Numbered from the stretch's first letter, positions 1 through 6,190 are shown. The stretch: 9,700 nt of DNA from Acidimicrobiaceae bacterium (GCA_003157945.1 PMFY01000370.1:1-9700), one strand, 5' to 3'. A program made the numbers and translations. The notes: generated from the letters alone by a model not told the origin.

Positions 1-789
1 GAAGAACTCGTCGGCGCCGTAGAAGTCGCTGCGCAGCCACATGGCCGGGGCGTAGCTGACGTCCATCATCCCGAGGATCGCCGGGTCCTCGTACTCGAAG
101 ATGGCGGCACACGGCTCGAAGTAGTGGTCCCGCCGGCGCACGGCGGCCTGGACGGAGACGATGTCCTGGTCGAACATCCAGAGCGCCACCGCGTACTTGT
201 GGATCATGTCGTCGAAGAGGTGGCCGCCCGGGCTGGTGGCGGTCATCCGCCACACGTACCCCTCGACCTCGAGGCCCGACTGGAACGCCGAGTCCGTCTG
301 CCCCACCACCGTGCGCAGGCGGAGCTGGGAGGGCTTGCCGATGGCCCCGTCCGCCACCAGCTGCTTGGCCAGCTCGAGGGGCGGGTAGTGCCGGAAGCAC
401 TCGCTGACCCGCAGGACGACCCCGGCCTCGTCGGCGGCGGCCGCCATGACCCGTGCCTCGGCGACGGTGTTGGCCAGCGGCTTCTGGCAGGACACGTGCT
501 TGCCGGCCGCGATGGCGGCCAGGACGTGGTCGTGATGGAGGAAGGTCGGGGTGAGGATCTCCACCGCGTCGACCTCCGGGTCGGCCAGCAGGGCCTCGAG
601 CTCGGTGTAGGCCCGGTCGGCCCCCCAGGCGCGGGCGGCCTCGGCGGCCCGGTCCTCCTTCGGGTCGCACACGGCGACGACGTCGCAGCGCGGGTCCTCG
701 AGGTACCCGGCGACGTTGAGGGAGGCGATGTTGCCCGCCCCCACGATGCCGATGCGGGGGTGCGGGATGAGGTTCTGCTCCGTGGGCAT
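1..789 (-). CDS. Gfo/Idh/MocA-family NAD(P)-dependent oxidoreductase (C-terminus cut by window edge)
   Basis: Reads 263 codons from ATG at 789 without a stop to base 1, so the C-terminus is missing; family members are usually 330-400 residues. The N-terminus is a Rossmann fold: I13-G-I-V-G-A-G-N-I-A22 is the dinucleotide-binding glycine motif and D42 follows the second strand (AVCDPKEDR). The family EKP motif appears as Q102-K103-P104, keeping the catalytic lysine but with Gln for Glu. The C-terminal sheet domain begins about residue 125 and carries GGHLFDDMIHK (188-198), whose D193/D194 and H197 match the family's D-x-x-x-H catalytic region. Known members oxidise or reduce sugars, inositols and other hydroxy compounds, or cleave biliverdin and haloaromatics; the substrate here is unknown. 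It lies 81 bp after the CoA ligase on the same strand, but a hairpin and a -10-like box in the gap suggest separate, leaderless expression. No Shine-Dalgarno sequence precedes the ATG. Family call is secure; function is not. Confidence 0.9.
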   Translation of the reverse strand, partial: MPTEQNLIPHPRIGIVGAGNIASLNVAGYLEDPRCDVVAVCDPKEDRAAEAARAWGADRAYTELEALLADPEVDAVEILTPTFLHHDHVLAAIAAGKHVSCQKPLANTVAEARVMAAAADEAGVVLRVSECFRHYPPLELAKQLVADGAIGKPSQLRLRTVVGQTDSAFQSGLEVEGYVWRMTATSPGGHLFDDMIHKYAVALWMFDQDIVSVQAAVRRRDHYFEPCAAIFEYEDPAILGMMDVSYAPAMWLRSDFYGADEFF

Positions 790-796
790 GGCGGTC

Positions 797-802
797 ACGC
801 TA
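797..802 (-). promoter_or_regulatory. -10-like box TAGCGT placed for a leaderless oxidoreductase transcript
   Basis: On the minus strand the sequence reads GGTAGCGTGACCGCCATG, ending in the start codon of the oxidoreductase at 789. TAGCGT fits the actinobacterial TAnnnT -10 pattern and lies 7 nt before the ATG, the distance at which transcription would start on the start codon itself. There is no purine-rich ribosome binding site, which agrees with leaderless translation, common in actinobacteria. No convincing -35 is seen. Confidence 0.45.
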
Positions 803-839
803 CCGCCGCGGGACCTCGGTCTGCCGGGGGCGACGCGGC

Positions 840-870
840 CGGCGGTCCGCAACGGCGGAGCCGACCGCCG
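840..870 (-). terminator. GC-rich hairpin directly after the CoA ligase stop
   Basis: Bases 840-847 (CGGCGGTC) and 863-870 (GACCGCCG) form a perfect 8-bp inverted repeat with a 15-nt loop. It starts immediately after the ligase stop codon (871-873 on the minus strand). There is no following U-tract, so it is not a textbook intrinsic terminator; in high-GC actinobacteria such hairpins often lack one. It may end or reduce transcription before the downstream oxidoreductase. Confidence 0.4.
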
Positions 871-2430
871 TCACCCGTCCGTGCCGGCGTCGGCGTCCGA
901 CAGGACGTCGCCGAGGCTCCGCTTCAGCTCGTCCTTGACCACCTTGCCGGTGGCGTTGCGGGGGAGCGCGTCGACGAAGTACCACCGGCGGGGCACCTTC
1001 GACCGGGACAGGTGCTCGAGGGTGTGGTCACGGAGGGCGTCGCCGTCGGCCTGGTGGCCGGGCCGCAGCACGACGCAGGCCACCACGTCCTCCCCCAGCA
1101 CCGGGTGGGGGACGCCGAGCACGGCCACCTCGTGGACCGCCGGGTGGAGGGCCACCGCGTGCTCGACGTCCGCGGGGTGGATGTTGTTGCCGCCCCGGAT
1201 GATGACGTCCTTGCTCCGGCCCACGATGTAGAGGTAGCCGTCCTCGTCGATCCGACCGAGGTCGCCGGTCAGGAGCCACCCGTCGACCCAGGTGCGGGCC
1301 GTCGCCTCGGGGTCGCCGTAGTACTCGCGCGGCCGCCCCGGGATCCGCATGCGGACCTCGCCGACCTCGCCGGCCGGTACCGGCGCGCCGTCGGCGCCCA
1401 CGCAGACGATCTCGGCGGGGGGCAGCGGCTTGCCCACCGATCCGGGCCGGCGGACGGCCTCGCCCGGCGGCATCATGCAGTAGACGGATCCGGCCTCGGT
1501 CATGCCGTAGTTGTTGGAGACCAGGGCGTCGGGCAGCTTGGCCTGGAGCTGCTCCAGGACGGTGGGGGAGAGGGGAGCGCTCCCGACGGTGCACAGCTGC
1601 ACGGAGCTGAGGTCCGCGTCGGCGAACCGCGGGTGCTCCAGCAGCAGGGTGGCCATGGCGGGCACCAGGAACACCGACCCCGGGCGCTCCCGCTCGACGG
1701 TGTCGAGCCAGGTGCCGGCGTCGAAGGCGGCGAGGTAGATGCCGCGCAGGCCCAGCTTCATCGGGGTCAGGACGAAGGCGATGCCGGCGAACGTGTAGGG
1801 GGGACTGGCGTGCAGCCAGGACCCGCCGCTCCACGTGGGCGTGCGGAAGGGCACCAGCGACGAGTTGTCGTGGCGTACCGCCACCGCCTTGGGGTGGCCG
1901 GTGGTGCCGGAGGTGTAGAGGATGTCGGCCAGCTCCCCCCGGTCGCGCGGGACCTGGAAGTAGGTGTCGTCGGGGTGCAGTACGTCCGACCACGCGGTGA
2001 CCCCGGCCACCGTCGGACCCCCACCGCCGCCGGCGCCGACCTCGGGGACGTCGACCACCCGTGCGGGCCCGGCCGGGTCGTGGCGGTCGAGGAGTGAGTG
2101 CTCGACGAACGCCACCGCGGTCCCCGAGTGCGCCATCATCCGGGTCACCTCGGGACGGGCGAGCTGCGGGTTGCAGGGGACGGCGACCGCCCCCGCCCGG
2201 TGGACCGCGGCGTAGACCGACATCCACCGGAGCGCATTCGACGCCTGGAGGTGGATGGCCACCCGGTCGCCGGGCGCCACGCCGGCCTCCACCAGGCCGC
2301 GGGCGAGCCGGGTGGCCGTGGTGTCCCACTCGGCGAACGTCATCGATCCGTGGTCGACCACGGTGTACGCGGTCTCGTCGCCGAAGGCCTCGGCCATGGC
2401 GTGGAGCTGTTCGGAGGGGAGGAGGGCCAT
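871..2430 (-). CDS. AMP-forming acyl-CoA ligase / synthetase (ANL superfamily)
   Basis: A 519-residue enzyme that would activate a carboxylic acid with ATP to an acyl-adenylate and then a CoA thioester; cytoplasmic. All core motifs are present: the phosphate-binding loop Y172-TSGTTGHPKAV, the A5 motif N307-YGMTE, LLTGD ending at D390 (ribose contact), G404-RSKDVIIRGGNNIHPADVE (hinge and A8) and the PRNATGK loop with catalytic K496. Length is normal for the family. The start at 2430 is preferred because GGAAGGAG precedes it (12 nt away, slightly long) and the homologous region begins soon after (TAYTVVDHGSMTFAEW). An in-frame ATG at 2469 lacks a comparable site. The gene follows the sulfatase by 46 bp and is probably co-transcribed with it. 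The substrate-pocket segment (about 205-315) does not let me assign chain length or aromatic preference. Medium-chain or aryl acids are possible; no gene name is justified. Confidence 0.93.
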   Translation of the reverse strand: MALLPSEQLHAMAEAFGDETAYTVVDHGSMTFAEWDTTATRLARGLVEAGVAPGDRVAIHLQASNALRWMSVYAAVHRAGAVAVPCNPQLARPEVTRMMAHSGTAVAFVEHSLLDRHDPAGPARVVDVPEVGAGGGGGPTVAGVTAWSDVLHPDDTYFQVPRDRGELADILYTSGTTGHPKAVAVRHDNSSLVPFRTPTWSGGSWLHASPPYTFAGIAFVLTPMKLGLRGIYLAAFDAGTWLDTVERERPGSVFLVPAMATLLLEHPRFADADLSSVQLCTVGSAPLSPTVLEQLQAKLPDALVSNNYGMTEAGSVYCMMPPGEAVRRPGSVGKPLPPAEIVCVGADGAPVPAGEVGEVRMRIPGRPREYYGDPEATARTWVDGWLLTGDLGRIDEDGYLYIVGRSKDVIIRGGNNIHPADVEHAVALHPAVHEVAVLGVPHPVLGEDVVACVVLRPGHQADGDALRDHTLEHLSRSKVPRRWYFVDALPRNATGKVVKDELKRSLGDVLSDADAGTDG

Positions 2431-2432
2431 GG

Positions 2433-2480
2433 TCAGTGTCGGCTCCTTCCGCACGTCGGACGTGCACATCGGCTGTTCAT
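2433..2480 (-). CDS. Candidate 15-codon linker ORF between sulfatase and ligase
   Basis: The ATG at 2480 overlaps the sulfatase stop as ATGA. The frame MNSRCARPTCGRSRH ends in TGA at 2433-2435, only 2 nt before the ligase ATG at 2430. It therefore fills the whole 46-bp gap and could carry terminating ribosomes from the sulfatase to the ligase. The ligase's GGAAGGAG site lies inside it. The peptide contains two cysteines and four arginines and resembles nothing I know. A random short frame in this GC context is the alternative; the two matching junctions make it worth recording. Confidence 0.3.
   Translation of the reverse strand: MNSRCARPTCGRSRH
2443..2450 (-). promoter_or_regulatory. Ribosome binding site for the CoA ligase
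   Basis: On the minus strand GGAAGGAG lies 12 nt before the ATG at 2430. It is the only Shine-Dalgarno-like run in the gap and supports that ATG over the in-frame upstream ATGs at 2469 and 2565, the latter of which lies inside the sulfatase gene. Confidence 0.5.
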
Positions 2481-4762
2481 TGGACGGACAGGGCGTGTTC
2501 GGCCTCGGCCTCGGGGTCCTCCCACGGCGGACCGTCGACCTCGACCACGACCTCCTCCAGTCCACCGGTGAACCGGAACGGGGCGGTGTAGCGGCGGGTC
2601 ACCGGGAGGCCGTCGCTGTAGCCGCAGGTGAGTCCGGCCCCCGTCAACGAGAACCGCGTGAGGGTGAAGCGGGGGATGTCGACCCGGGCGGTCTCCACGC
2701 CGTCCACCAGCAGGTGGCCGACCCCCCGGTGCTCGCCCGTCCGTTCGAAGTGGAACTCCACCTCGTGGCGCCCGGGGGTCAGGGGCTCGGGACTCTCGAC
2801 GAGGTGCTCCTCGAGGGCCACGAAGTTGTGCGCGTAGGCGAGCCGGCCTCCGGTCACGTACAGGCTCCACCCGCCGAGCCCGGAACCCTGGGCCAGGATC
2901 ACGCCCTCGACCGGTGCTCCCCCGGGGCCGAGCCCGGGCACGTCCACCGTGGCCCGGATCCGGTGCTCGCGGTTGCGCACGTTGACGGCGACCGGCTCGG
3001 GCACCACGGCGGCGTCGCGGCCGTAGCGGTACCGCTGACGCGGTGGGACGGCAACCGGCCGGCCGAAGACCAGGTCCGAGAAGGGACGGTTGTCGAGCGG
3101 CAGGACCCCGTACCTCCGGGCCTCCTCCCACCACCGGTCGATCAGCGCCTGCAGCCGCGCGGGCTCCCGGTCGGCCAGGTCGTGGCACTCCGACGGGTCG
3201 ACGGCCACGTGGTACAGCTCCCACCCGTCCTCCTCGAAGCCGACCGAGGTGTCCTGGATCGGGTGGTAGGTCACGGCCTTCCAGCCGTCCTCGTAGAGGG
3301 CACGGCACCCGAAGATCTCGTAGTACTGCACGAGGTGGTGGTCGGGGGCCGCCGCGTCGGTGAGGCTGTCGGCGAACGAGACCCCGTGGACCGGGGTCTG
3401 CGGCACGCCACCCAGGTCGGTGGGCGCCTCGACCCCGAGGACCTCGAGCAGGGTGGGCAGCACGTCGATGGCATGGACGTACTGGCGGCGCAGGGCCCCG
3501 GCCCCGTCCGTGCCGGCCGGCCAGTGGACGATCATCGGGTCGGCCACGCCCCCTTCGTGCACCTCGCGCTTCCAGCGCCGGAACGGGGTGTTGCCGGCCA
3601 CGGTCCAGCCCCACGGATAGTTGTTGTGGCAGAGCGGCCCGCCGATCTCGTCGATCCGGGCCACACCCTCCTCGACCGAGCGCGGCGCCATGTTCCAGGC
3701 CCGGAGGTCGTTGACCGACCCGGTGGGTCCGCCCTCGGAGCTCGCCCCGTTGTCGGACAGCACGACCAGGACGGTGTTGTCGAGGTCGCCGGAGCGCTCG
3801 AGGAACTCGACGAGGCGACCCAGCTCGTGGTCGGTGTGCGAGAGGAAGCCGGCGAACGCCTCCATGTACCGGGCGTACAGGCGCTGCTCGTCGGGGGAGA
3901 GGGTGTCCCAGGCCGGTACCCAGTCGGGCCGGGGGGAGAGCTCGCACCCGTCGGGGAGGATCCCCCGCTCCCGTTGCCGTTCGAACGTGGCTCGACGCCA
4001 CTCGTCCCAGCCGGCGTCGAAGCGGCCCCGGTAGCGCTCGATCCACGGGGCCGGGGCCTGGTGGGGCGAGTGGCAGGCCCCGGGGCAGAAGTAGAGGAAG
4101 AACGGCTTGTCCACGTCGACCGCCCGCAGGTCCCCGATCCACTCGATGGCGTGGTCCACCAGGTCCTCGGTGAGGTGGTAGCCCTCCTCGGGCGAGGCCG
4201 GAGGCGACACCTGGTGGTTGTCCGACACCAGGGCCGGCACGAACTGGTGGGTCTCCCCCTGCAGGAACCCGTAGAAGCGCTCGAAGCCCCGGCCGAGGGG
4301 CCAGCTGCGGCGCGAGGCGGCCAGGTGGCTGTCGTTCTCGGGGGTGAGGTGCCACTTGCCCAGGGCGAAGGTGGCCCAGCCGCGCTCCTCCAGCATCTCC
4401 GACAGGAACCCGTTGGCCCGGGCGATGGTGGCGTCGTACCCGGGGAAGCCGGTGGCGAGCTCAGCCACCCGGCCCATGCCGTTGCTGTGGTGGTTGCGGC
4501 CGGTCAGCAGGCAGGCCCGCGTCGGCGAGCACAGGGCCGTGGTGTGGAAGTTGGTGTACTGCAGTCCGGACTGCGCCAGCCGGTCGATGACCGGGGTCTC
4601 GAGGTCCGAACCGAAGCAGCCGAGCTGGGCGAAGCCGACGTCGTCGAGCACCACCAGGACGACGTTCGGCGCGCCGGGTCGCGGTCGCCGCGGGGGCGGC
4701 CACCACGGCGTCGACCCGTGGAAGTCGTCGGCGATGACCCCCTGGAACTCCCCCGGCTCCAC
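2477..4762 (-). CDS. Type I (formylglycine) sulfatase, AtsA/AtsD-like arylsulfatase
   Basis: A 761-residue sulfate-ester hydrolase. The active-site signature is C78-SPTRACLLTGR, where C78 must be converted to formylglycine and R82 assists. Other catalytic and metal positions are visible: D40-D41 early in the fold, K136 and H138 in GKWHLTP, H231 in CPGACHSP, D337-N338 in SDNGASSEGG, and K398 before HEGG (402-405). Remembered segments of mycobacterial AtsA (about 787 residues) align well: ALCSPTRA, RGFERFYGFL, SDNGAS and the C-terminal APF.FTGG. Residues about 590-745 form a beta-rich C-terminal domain. There is no signal peptide or membrane segment, so it should act in the cytoplasm. The GTG start gives about 30 residues before PNVVLVVLDDVG, consistent with the family; no ribosome binding site precedes it, and a 15-codon ORF ends 4 nt upstream. 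It is first in the minus-strand block, followed by the CoA ligase. No maturase gene (FGE) is in the window. The natural sulfate ester is unknown. Confidence 0.95.
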   Translation of the reverse strand: MEPGEFQGVIADDFHGSTPWWPPPRRPRPGAPNVVLVVLDDVGFAQLGCFGSDLETPVIDRLAQSGLQYTNFHTTALCSPTRACLLTGRNHHSNGMGRVAELATGFPGYDATIARANGFLSEMLEERGWATFALGKWHLTPENDSHLAASRRSWPLGRGFERFYGFLQGETHQFVPALVSDNHQVSPPASPEEGYHLTEDLVDHAIEWIGDLRAVDVDKPFFLYFCPGACHSPHQAPAPWIERYRGRFDAGWDEWRRATFERQRERGILPDGCELSPRPDWVPAWDTLSPDEQRLYARYMEAFAGFLSHTDHELGRLVEFLERSGDLDNTVLVVLSDNGASSEGGPTGSVNDLRAWNMAPRSVEEGVARIDEIGGPLCHNNYPWGWTVAGNTPFRRWKREVHEGGVADPMIVHWPAGTDGAGALRRQYVHAIDVLPTLLEVLGVEAPTDLGGVPQTPVHGVSFADSLTDAAAPDHHLVQYYEIFGCRALYEDGWKAVTYHPIQDTSVGFEEDGWELYHVAVDPSECHDLADREPARLQALIDRWWEEARRYGVLPLDNRPFSDLVFGRPVAVPPRQRYRYGRDAAVVPEPVAVNVRNREHRIRATVDVPGLGPGGAPVEGVILAQGSGLGGWSLYVTGGRLAYAHNFVALEEHLVESPEPLTPGRHEVEFHFERTGEHRGVGHLLVDGVETARVDIPRFTLTRFSLTGAGLTCGYSDGLPVTRRYTAPFRFTGGLEEVVVEVDGPPWEDPEAEAEHALSVQ

Positions 4763-4766
4763 CGGA

Positions 4767-4814
4767 CTACCGGTGGGGTGGGGTCGGCGGCGCGGACGGG
4801 GCTCGGGCAGGCAT
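4767..4814 (-). CDS. Candidate leaderless 15-codon proline-rich leader ORF upstream of the sulfatase
   Basis: The ATG at 4814 opens MPARAPSAPPTPPHR and ends in TAG at 4767-4769, 4 nt before the sulfatase GTG (4762). A -10-like TAGATT box (4823-4828) ends 8 nt before this ATG, so a transcript could begin at or near the leader's start codon. Six of 15 residues are proline, including two PP pairs, which translate slowly. The ORF could couple ribosomes to the sulfatase, which has no Shine-Dalgarno site, or act as an attenuator. The alternative is a chance frame. It is out of frame with the sulfatase, so a one-base error could also make it look like a separate ORF. Confidence 0.35.
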   Translation of the reverse strand: MPARAPSAPPTPPHR

Positions 4815-4822
4815 CGCCCCGC

Positions 4823-4828
4823 AATCTA
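4823..4828 (-). promoter_or_regulatory. -10-like box TAGATT for the sulfatase operon
   Basis: The minus strand reads GGCATAGATTGCGGGGCGATG. TAGATT is the best -10 match in the 222-bp gap for leftward transcription and the least GC-rich stretch there. It would start a transcript about 55 nt before the sulfatase GTG and at or next to the leader ATG. No -35 consensus is seen. Confidence 0.35.
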
Positions 4829-4892
4829 TGCCAGCGGCGACGGTCGGTACCGGACGACCGCGTCTCCACCGGTCCGGCCGGCGGGCCGGCGG

Positions 4893-4898
4893 TAGCAT
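4893..4898 (+). promoter_or_regulatory. -10-like box TAGCAT for the RidA-RraA operon
   Basis: GGTAGCATGACCGCG at 4891-4905 contains TAGCAT. It shares 13 of 15 bases with the box in front of the oxidoreductase (GGTAGCGTGACCGCC). It predicts a leader of about 80 nt that contains the 13-bp tandem repeats and the GGAGG site. No -35 is evident. Confidence 0.35.
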
Positions 4899-4934
4899 GA
4901 CCGCGTCCTGACGGCCGACCCGCCGGTCCCGCCC

Positions 4935-4968
4935 GACCGCTACCGCCGACCGCTACCGCCGACCGCTA
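4935..4968 (+). repeat. 13-bp tandem repeat GACCGCTACCGCC, about 2.6 copies
   Basis: Two perfect copies (4935-4947, 4948-4960) are followed by a partial third copy GACCGCTA (4961-4968) that runs into the ribosome binding site GGAGG (4971-4975). The array lies in the predicted untranslated leader of the RidA gene. It could be an operator array, a leader structure or simply slippage-prone DNA. Confidence 0.85.
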
Positions 4969-4984
4969 TTGGAGGTCCCCGCCG

Positions 4985-5506
4985 ATGACCCGTTCCGTGG
5001 AGAGTGCCCCGGGGACCGACGCCGTGTCGGACGCCCCGCTCGAAGGCCGGGTCCGGGCGCGGCTGGCCGCGTCGGGCCTCCGGCTGCACGGTCCCCACCC
5101 ACCCCACGACCCGCTGGACGCCGTCGTGGTCCACGCCGGTGTCGCCCGGACGTCGGGGCAATTGCCCCGGATCGACGGCGAGCTCATCTGCATCGGGACC
5201 CTGGGCGACTCGGTCGACGTGGAGGAGGGGGCCCGGGCTGCCGCGGTGTGCGCACTCAACGCCCTGGCGGTCCTCGAGGTCGCGCTCGGTTCCCTCGACC
5301 GGGTCGAGCGCGTCCTGACCGTCACCGGGTACGTGGCCTCGACCGCCGACTTCCACGGTCAGCCCGCCGTGATCGACGGGGCCAGCGAGGTGCTCGTCCA
5401 GGCCTTCGGTGAGGCCGGGCGCCACACCCGGTCGGCCATCGGGGTCGCGTCGCTCCCACGCGGTGGGGCCGTCGAGATCGAGGTCACCGTGGCGGTGGCC
5501 GGATGA
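4985..5506 (+). CDS. RidA-like (YjgF/YER057c/UK114) enamine/imine deaminase
   Basis: A 173-residue cytoplasmic protein of the long YER057c/UK114-like subgroup, which hydrolyses reactive enamine or imine intermediates to keto acids and ammonia, or acts in a pathway-specific way. Family marks include TSGQLP (56-61), LNALAVLEVALGSLDRVERVLTVTGYV (91-117), DFHGQPAVIDGASEVLVQAFGE (122-143) and GRHTRSAIGVASLPRGGAVEIEV. R149 matches the catalytic arginine of RidA and E166 the conserved glutamate. About 40 N-terminal residues precede the core, as in that subgroup. The start is supported by GGAGG at 4971-4975, 9 nt before the ATG. The next gene begins inside its stop codon (ATGA), so the two products are probably made together. 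The substrate is unknown. The conserved arginine argues for real deaminase activity, unlike Rid subgroups that lack it. Confidence 0.92.
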   Translation: MTRSVESAPGTDAVSDAPLEGRVRARLAASGLRLHGPHPPHDPLDAVVVHAGVARTSGQLPRIDGELICIGTLGDSVDVEEGARAAAVCALNALAVLEVALGSLDRVERVLTVTGYVASTADFHGQPAVIDGASEVLVQAFGEAGRHTRSAIGVASLPRGGAVEIEVTVAVAG

Positions 5507-6156
5507 CGGGGCACGGGGGCCCGGACGCGGACCTGGCCGGGGTGCTGGCCGGACTCGGGGCCGCCACGCTCGGTGAGTGCGGGGCGCGGCCGATGCCGCC
5601 GCGGATCCGTCCGGTGTGGCCCGGCGCCGTCGTAGCCGCACCCGCCTACCCGGTGCGCTGTACACCGGGTGACAACCTGGCCGTGCACGTGGCGGTCAGC
5701 CGCGCACCGGCCGGTGCGGTGCTGGTCGTCGACGTGGGCGACGTGAGCGACCGAGGCTACTGGGGTGAGGTGCTGACCACCGGGGCACGCGCCCGCGGTC
5801 TCGGCGGCCTGGTCATCGACGGGGGCGTGCGCGACGTGGCGGCCCTGGAGGCGCTCGGGTTCCCGGTGTTCGCCCGGACGGTGGCCCTGCGCGGGGCCGC
5901 CAAGGTCGCCCGGGGCTCGATCGGGGTCCCCGTGGAGGTGGCCGGGGTCACCGTGGAGCCGGGCGACTGGGTGGTGGGCGACGTCGACGGCGTGGTGGTC
6001 GTCCCGGGCGGGCGGCTGGCCGATGTGGCCGAGGCCGGACGGGCCCGGGCCGCGGCCGAGGACGGCTACTTCGACGCGTTGCGGGCCGGCGGCACCACCG
6101 TCGAGCTCCTCGGCCTCGACGCGTCACTCATCGAGGACGGCGGCACCACCGGCTGA
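5503..6156 (+). CDS. RraA-like / HMG-CHA aldolase family protein
   Basis: A 217-residue protein of the RraA family, which contains class II 4-hydroxy-4-methyl-2-oxoglutarate/4-carboxy-4-hydroxy-2-oxoadipate aldolases (pyruvate-releasing, also oxaloacetate decarboxylases) and the RNase E inhibitor RraA. The active-site region is intact: W87-GEVLTTGARARGLGG and DGGVRD with R110 and D111, corresponding to the substrate- and metal-binding Arg-Asp of characterised aldolases. The later GDVDGVVVVP segment (159-168) is also typical. This favours an enzyme over a pure RNase regulator. It begins at ATG 5503, overlapping the RidA stop by 4 nt. It has no strong ribosome binding site of its own, so it should be translated by coupling. 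It ends 34 bp from the convergent cupin gene. Alternative: a related dimethylmenaquinone-methyltransferase-annotated member, an old misnomer for the same family. The substrate is not assignable. Confidence 0.9.
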   Translation: MTGHGGPDADLAGVLAGLGAATLGECGARPMPPRIRPVWPGAVVAAPAYPVRCTPGDNLAVHVAVSRAPAGAVLVVDVGDVSDRGYWGEVLTTGARARGLGGLVIDGGVRDVAALEALGFPVFARTVALRGAAKVARGSIGVPVEVAGVTVEPGDWVVGDVDGVVVVPGGRLADVAEAGRARAAAEDGYFDALRAGGTTVELLGLDASLIEDGGTTG

Positions 6157-6173
6157 GCACCGGGCCCGGGTGC
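6157..6173. terminator. Weak GC stem in the convergent gap
   Basis: GCACC (6157-6161) can pair with GGTGC (6169-6173) around a 7-nt GC loop, directly after the RraA-like stop. The 34-bp gap separates convergent genes, where a bidirectional terminator would be expected. The stem is only 5 bp and has no T-tract, so this is tentative. Confidence 0.22.
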
Positions 6174-6190
6174 CCGACGGGCGCCACGGG

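Larger units (their letters stand above)
4763..4984. promoter_or_regulatory. Divergent promoter region between the sulfatase and RidA operons
   Basis: This 222-bp gap drives two divergent operons. In order it holds the candidate leader ORF (4767-4814), a leftward -10-like box (4823-4828), GC-rich inverted sequence such as CCGGCGGGCCGG (4879-4890), a rightward -10-like box (4893-4898), the 13-bp tandem repeat and the RidA ribosome binding site. The two -10 boxes are about 65 bp apart, enough for a shared operator, but I cannot name a regulator, and none is encoded in the window. Confidence 0.6.

Noticed and set aside
124..2097. 657-codon plus-strand open frame
   Set aside because: Antisense to the oxidoreductase and ligase, both of which show full family motifs; the frame itself has none.
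1028..2467. 479-codon minus-strand frame
   Set aside because: Out-of-frame shadow of the CoA ligase with Arg/Gly/Pro bias and no motifs.
2431..2565. 45-codon N-terminal extension of the CoA ligase
   Set aside because: It would overlap the sulfatase 3' end, is Arg/Pro-rich and unlike the family; a ribosome binding site supports ATG 2430.
2433..4355. 640-codon minus-strand frame overlapping the sulfatase
   Set aside because: Arg/Pro/Gly-rich shadow in another frame of the sulfatase. Only its last 15 codons, in the gap, are considered as a possible short ORF.
2255..4900. 881-codon plus-strand open frame
   Set aside because: It lies antisense to the sulfatase and runs into the ligase; its composition is low-complexity (G, V, R, P, D) with no family motif. 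It is a by-product of G/C-biased third positions on the opposite strand.
4935..4968. 13-bp repeats as a CRISPR-like array
   Set aside because: Units are contiguous with no spacers and too short; there are no cas genes.
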